A stretch of DNA of 64,000 nt, from the NCBI GenBank assembly GCA_016709545.1, contig JADJMO010000003.1, positions 62,001 to 126,000 of the forward strand, read 5' to 3'. The position numbers and the translations under genes are program-made. Positions 60,465-64,000 of the stretch are shown in pieces. This DNA is from Myxococcales bacterium (GTDB taxonomy: Bacteria > Myxococcota_A > Polyangia > Polyangiales > JADJMO01). Numbering within the stretch: position 1 is the stretch's first letter; every line of letters starts with the position of its first letter. Below the pieces are notes generated by a model, which saw only the letters and a program-made list of their open reading frames with translations, had not been told where the DNA came from and did no database searches.

Positions 60465-63400
60465 ATGCGCCGGCTCCTCGCCCTCCTCGCGTGCTCCCTC
60501 CTCCCGGCGTGTGGCTCGCGGGGGACCGTCGACGCCTCCGACGCGAGCGCGTCGCCCGCGCCGATGCCGCAGGCGACCGCGGGGCGCGACGTCCTCGGGT
60601 TGCTCGCGAAGGTGCCCGTCGTCGACGCACGGATGCGCGCCGCGTTGCCCCTCGACAGGGTCACCCAGGGATACCGCGTCGCCCCGACGGCGTGGTCGCG
60701 CCCCTTCGCCACGCTTCCTCGTCGCTCCGTCGAGCCCACCCGGATCGACGGCGAGGGCTCGGGGATCTGGCTCGAGATCCGGCCGCTGGGCCTCGCCGAC
60801 GTGCCCGCGAAGGAGGGCCCGCGGGGGCTCGTGTACGCCGACGTCGCCAAGGACACCGACCTCGTGTGGATCGCCGGCAACGGCCTCGCCGAGGAGCTGC
60901 GCGTGCTGCGCGGGCCCGAGGCGCCGAGCGTCGCGCGCTGGAAGCTCGGGCGCGGCCCCGGCGTACCGAGCCTGCGGCTCCACGACGGTCGCATCGAGGC
61001 GCTCGACGCCGCCGGCAAGGTCCGGCTCGCCGCGGAGGCGCCGTTCGCCGTCGACGCGAAGGGCGTGCGGCGCGCGCTCTCGCTCGAGCTGGTCGACGAA
61101 GCCGGCGAGGCCACCCTCTCGGCCGCGCTCGACACCGCGGGGCTCGCCTACCCGATCGTCGTGGACCCGCTGTGGATGAACGCGGCGGGTGTGCTGCCAG
61201 CCACCTACTACGAGGGCAGCGGCGCGCTGCTCCCCTCGGGCAAGGTGGCCATCTTCGGCTCCGGCACCAAGGTCGTGCAGATCTTCGACACGAGCACGCG
61301 CACGTTCAGCACGGGGTCGCCGCTGCTCGTGAGCCGCGTCCTGCCGCCCTCGTTCGTCCTCGGGTCCGGCAAGGTGCTGCTGGCCGGCGATTCGGTGGCG
61401 CCGAACGCCGAGCTCTGGAGCGAGACGGGGAGCATCGCCACGGGCCCCGCCAGCACCACCCGCGCCGAGACCGTCCCCGTCCACGTGGGCTTCGGCACGG
61501 GCGCCGAGGCCGTCTACTTCTTCGGCGGCCGGCCCACCAAGGGCTCGGGGACCATCCTCGCGACGGCGGAGAAGTACGTCGTGTCGACGGGTCTCTTCGT
61601 GAGCCTCGCCTCGCTCCCGGCCGGTCGCTTCGGGAGCGCGAACGCGCTGCTCGCCGACGGCAAGATCCTCGTCGCGGGCGGCAGCGGCTCGGCCGGGCAG
61701 TTCGACACTGGCCTGCTCTACGACCCGGGCAGCAACACCTACGAGTCGCTCGTCTCGCTCATGCCGCAGAAGCAGTGGTATCCGCAGGCGATCGTGCTCT
61801 CCTCGGGCAAGGTCCTGATCGTGGGCGGCTGGGCGAGCTCCTACACGCCGACCGCGAAGGTGTCGATCTACGATCCTTCGACCAAGACCTTCGCCGCCGG
61901 CCCCTCGATGGCCTACGAGCGCATCGACTTCGGCTACGCCAAGCTCTCGGGCAACCGCCACGCGGTGTTCGGTGGGCACGGTCGCCTCGCCGGCGTCGGC
62001 GCCGGGGACTCGCTGTCGACCGTCGAGATCTACGACGAAGGCACCAACTCCTGGTCCGCCGGCCCGTCGATGGGCTCGATCCGCGAGCGTGCCCAGACCG
62101 TGGCGCTCGGGGGCGACCGCGTGCTCGTCGCGGGCGGTGTCTCGGGCGGTTCGTACAGCACGACCGCCGAGCTCTTCCTCCCCGACCCGGTGACCTGCAC
62201 GGTCGCGGGCCCGGGCTGCGCGAACTGCGTCGACGGCTACTGCTGCGATCGCCCGTGCACCGGCCAGTGCGAGGCGTGCGACCTCGCAGGATCGCTCGGC
62301 TTCTGCGACTACGTCGTCGGCGGCCCCGTGCACGGTACCCGGCCCGCGTGTACGCCCACCATCCTGTGCGGCGTCGGCGGCGCCTGCCAGACCACGTGCT
62401 CGACCGACCTGAACTGCGGTGCAGGCAAGTACTGCGGCGGCGGCGCCTGTTTCACCAAGAAGGCCGCGGGCGTCGCGTGCGCGGCGAACAACGAGTGCTC
62501 GCTCGGATTCTGCGTCGACGGCGTGTGCTGCGACACCGCCTGCACCGGGCAGTGCGTGGCCTGCGACAACCCGGGCAAGGTGGGGACCTGCAGCAACGCG
62601 ACCGGCCCCACGCACGGGGCGCGCGCGGCGTGCACCGGGGGCTTCGGCTGCGACGGCACCGGCGTGTGCGCGACGACCTGCTCCTCGAGCGCGGTCTGCG
62701 GCACGGCCTACCGCTGCGACACCGGCACCTCGACCTGCGTGCTCAAGAACGACCTCGGCGCCGCGTGTGCAGCCCCGACCGACTGCAAGTCGAACAACTG
62801 CGTCGACGGGGTCTGCTGCAACACGGCGTGCACGGGCAACTGCCAGGCGTGCGATCTCGCGGGCACGCTCGGCACCTGTTCGAGCGTGAACAGCGGCTCC
62901 CCGCACGGCCCGCGCACCTGCTCGCCGTACGGCGTCTGCTCGCTCGGCGCCTGCTCGAGCACCTGCACGGACAGCACCCAGTGCGCGACCGGCTTCTTCT
63001 GCGTGGGCGGCACCTGCACCAACAAGAAGAACCCCGGTGAAGGGTGCGGCTCGGGCGCCGAGTGCAAGAGCGGGTTCTGCGCAGCCGGCGTGTGCTGCGA
63101 CCGCGCCTGCACCGCAGAGTGCGAGAGCTGCGGACTCGCCGGCGCGCTCGGCACCTGCAAGTTCCGGCCGACGACGGACAGCTGTGGCCTCAGCGGGTGC
63201 CTCGGCTCGACCCTCGTCGCGCGCGGCACCTGCTCGGGCACCGACGCGACGTGCAAGCCCGGCACGGCCACCGCGTGCCCCGACGGACTCAAGTGCGCGG
63301 GCGCCGCGCTCTGCAAGACGACCTGCACCGGCGACGCCGACTGCGCGGTCGGGGTCTGTGACACCGGTACGGGCAAGTGCGTGCCCAGCCTCGACGCGGG

Positions 63401-64000
63401 CGTCGACACAGGCACCGAAACCGGCGATGGTGCCATTGCTGACACGGCCGACACGAGCCCCGTCGACAGCGGGGCTACCGACAGCGGCGCCGACGCGCCC
63501 TCCGACACCTGGACGACCGCCGACGGCGCCGCGCCCACGTTGCCCTCCAAGCCCGAGGTCTCCGAGTTCATCCGTTGCACCAAGAGCTCGGAGTGCGCGA
63601 CCGGACACTGCGTGGACGGCGTGTGCTGCGACACCGCGTGCAAGGAGCGGTGCCACTCCTGCGCCCTCCTCAGCAACCCGGGCAAGTGCACCGTCGAGCC
63701 CGTCGGCGTCGATCTGCGCAACGAGTGCGGCCCCTCCAACACCTGCCTCGGCACGTGTGGCGGCGCCGGTGAGTGCGTGGGCTCGGGCAAGGGAACGATG
63801 TGCGGTCGCAACCGCTGCACCGGCCCCGCGACCGGCGTCGGTCCGGCGTACTGCGCCGGTCCCGGCGCCTCGTGCCCCGGTGACGAGGCGGTGCCGTTCG
63901 ACTGCTCGCCGTTCGTCTGCGAGCCCGCGTTCGGCGCCTGCCGGAACAGCTGCGCGACGAGCGCGGACTGCGCCAACGGCTTCGCGTGCGACACCACGAG
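60465..64000 (+). CDS. giant Kelch and Cys-rich repeat lipoprotein, 3' end outside window
   Basis: Open for at least 1178 residues and still open at the window end. Lipobox LLPAC (Cys16). Residues 20-235 form a domain ending in AYPIVVDPLWM. Residues 240-580 hold Kelch-like units (SGKVLIVGGWASS, RVLVAGGVSGG). From 585 come five Cys repeats of type GxCVDGVCCDxACxGxC (about 585, 683, 779, 870, 1047), separated by shorter DxNCGxGxxC units. An Asp/Thr linker sits near 980-1025. The repeats fit the myxobacterial Cys-rich repeat family (TIGR04201-like). A surface adhesin or scaffold is the likely role. Confidence 0.88.
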   Translation, partial: MRRLLALLACSLLPACGSRGTVDASDASASPAPMPQATAGRDVLGLLAKVPVVDARMRAALPLDRVTQGYRVAPTAWSRPFATLPRRSVEPTRIDGEGSGIWLEIRPLGLADVPAKEGPRGLVYADVAKDTDLVWIAGNGLAEELRVLRGPEAPSVARWKLGRGPGVPSLRLHDGRIEALDAAGKVRLAAEAPFAVDAKGVRRALSLELVDEAGEATLSAALDTAGLAYPIVVDPLWMNAAGVLPATYYEGSGALLPSGKVAIFGSGTKVVQIFDTSTRTFSTGSPLLVSRVLPPSFVLGSGKVLLAGDSVAPNAELWSETGSIATGPASTTRAETVPVHVGFGTGAEAVYFFGGRPTKGSGTILATAEKYVVSTGLFVSLASLPAGRFGSANALLADGKILVAGGSGSAGQFDTGLLYDPGSNTYESLVSLMPQKQWYPQAIVLSSGKVLIVGGWASSYTPTAKVSIYDPSTKTFAAGPSMAYERIDFGYAKLSGNRHAVFGGHGRLAGVGAGDSLSTVEIYDEGTNSWSAGPSMGSIRERAQTVALGGDRVLVAGGVSGGSYSTTAELFLPDPVTCTVAGPGCANCVDGYCCDRPCTGQCEACDLAGSLGFCDYVVGGPVHGTRPACTPTILCGVGGACQTTCSTDLNCGAGKYCGGGACFTKKAAGVACAANNECSLGFCVDGVCCDTACTGQCVACDNPGKVGTCSNATGPTHGARAACTGGFGCDGTGVCATTCSSSAVCGTAYRCDTGTSTCVLKNDLGAACAAPTDCKSNNCVDGVCCNTACTGNCQACDLAGTLGTCSSVNSGSPHGPRTCSPYGVCSLGACSSTCTDSTQCATGFFCVGGTCTNKKNPGEGCGSGAECKSGFCAAGVCCDRACTAECESCGLAGALGTCKFRPTTDSCGLSGCLGSTLVARGTCSGTDATCKPGTATACPDGLKCAGAALCKTTCTGDADCAVGVCDTGTGKCVPSLDAGVDTGTETGDGAIADTADTSPVDSGATDSGADAPSDTWTTADGAAPTLPSKPEVSEFIRCTKSSECATGHCVDGVCCDTACKERCHSCALLSNPGKCTVEPVGVDLRNECGPSNTCLGTCGGAGECVGSGKGTMCGRNRCTGPATGVGPAYCAGPGASCPGDEAVPFDCSPFVCEPAFGACRNSCATSADCANGFACDTT

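Noticed and set aside
59340..63656. A 1438-codon open frame on the minus strand
   Set aside because: It is antisense to the Kelch/Cys-rich lipoprotein and the deaminase. It has arginine/alanine-heavy composition and no motif until the last 207 codons, which are a separate gene.

Overview
The window is very GC-rich DNA, almost certainly chromosomal, from a myxobacterium-like member of the Myxococcota (probably Polyangia). The evidence is the density of lipoproteins with Asp/Thr/Ser-rich linkers, the Cys-rich 'CVDGVCCDxAC' repeats, an AgmX/PglI-type C-terminal domain, a TIGR02996-type protein, many WD40/Kelch/beta-propeller proteins and extreme third-position GC. No rRNA or tRNA gene was seen. 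One structural RNA is clear: a class A RNase P RNA at 29948-30367 (minus).

Layout. 1-5.8 kb: end of a fatty-acyl desaturase, a DUF4832-type lipoprotein, an AidB-like acyl-CoA dehydrogenase, an aldehyde dehydrogenase. 5.8-14.3 kb: lipoproteins, a haem protein, a LysR/VOC divergent pair, WD40, DUF1697, a class V aminotransferase, SMI1/KNR4, enoyl-CoA hydratase. 14.3-20.1 kb: FmdB zinc ribbon, GH57 branching enzyme divergent from lexA, a bile-acid/sodium-symporter family protein, a methyltransferase, an AgmX-domain lipoprotein. 20.2-26.8 kb: an orphan, divergent EF-Tu, a VTT membrane protein, a HExxH lipoprotein, a palindrome cluster and a Gcr-family membrane protein. 26.8-34.7 kb: a SPOUT methyltransferase / XPB helicase / Bax1-like nuclease operon, rnpB, then a tightly overlapping WYL regulator / STAND-TPR ATPase / small-protein operon. 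34.7-39.1 kb: haloalkane dehalogenase coupled to an ECF sigma factor, a Uma2 nuclease, and an MNT/HEPN toxin-antitoxin pair. 39.7-46.3 kb: a chemoreceptor, an ExbD-like lipoprotein, a gluzincin-like lipoprotein with an AAC(3)-I-like acetyltransferase behind it, and a trans-sulfuration-type PLP enzyme. 46.3-64 kb: many secreted proteins and lipoproteins, an EVE-domain protein, a GFA protein, a papain-like protease, a cupin/AraC pair flanked by about 100-bp direct repeats, a LysR/F420-type oxidoreductase pair, dCMP deaminase, and a giant Kelch/Cys-rich lipoprotein that runs off the end.

Two cross-cutting points matter. First, at least nine otherwise intact genes are broken by one-base frameshifts, mostly one missing base in a G/C run of 3-6, so the sequence probably carries systematic indel errors. 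Second, dispersed non-coding elements are the least explained part of the window: a hairpin repeat (39.45, 41.43, 43.02 kb) that in one copy supplies the C-terminus of a protein, paired elements with sigma54-like -24/-12 promoters at a fixed distance from a GTG codon (53.3 and 54.7 kb), and intergenic palindromes centred on GGCGCC (24.0 and 37.3 kb).
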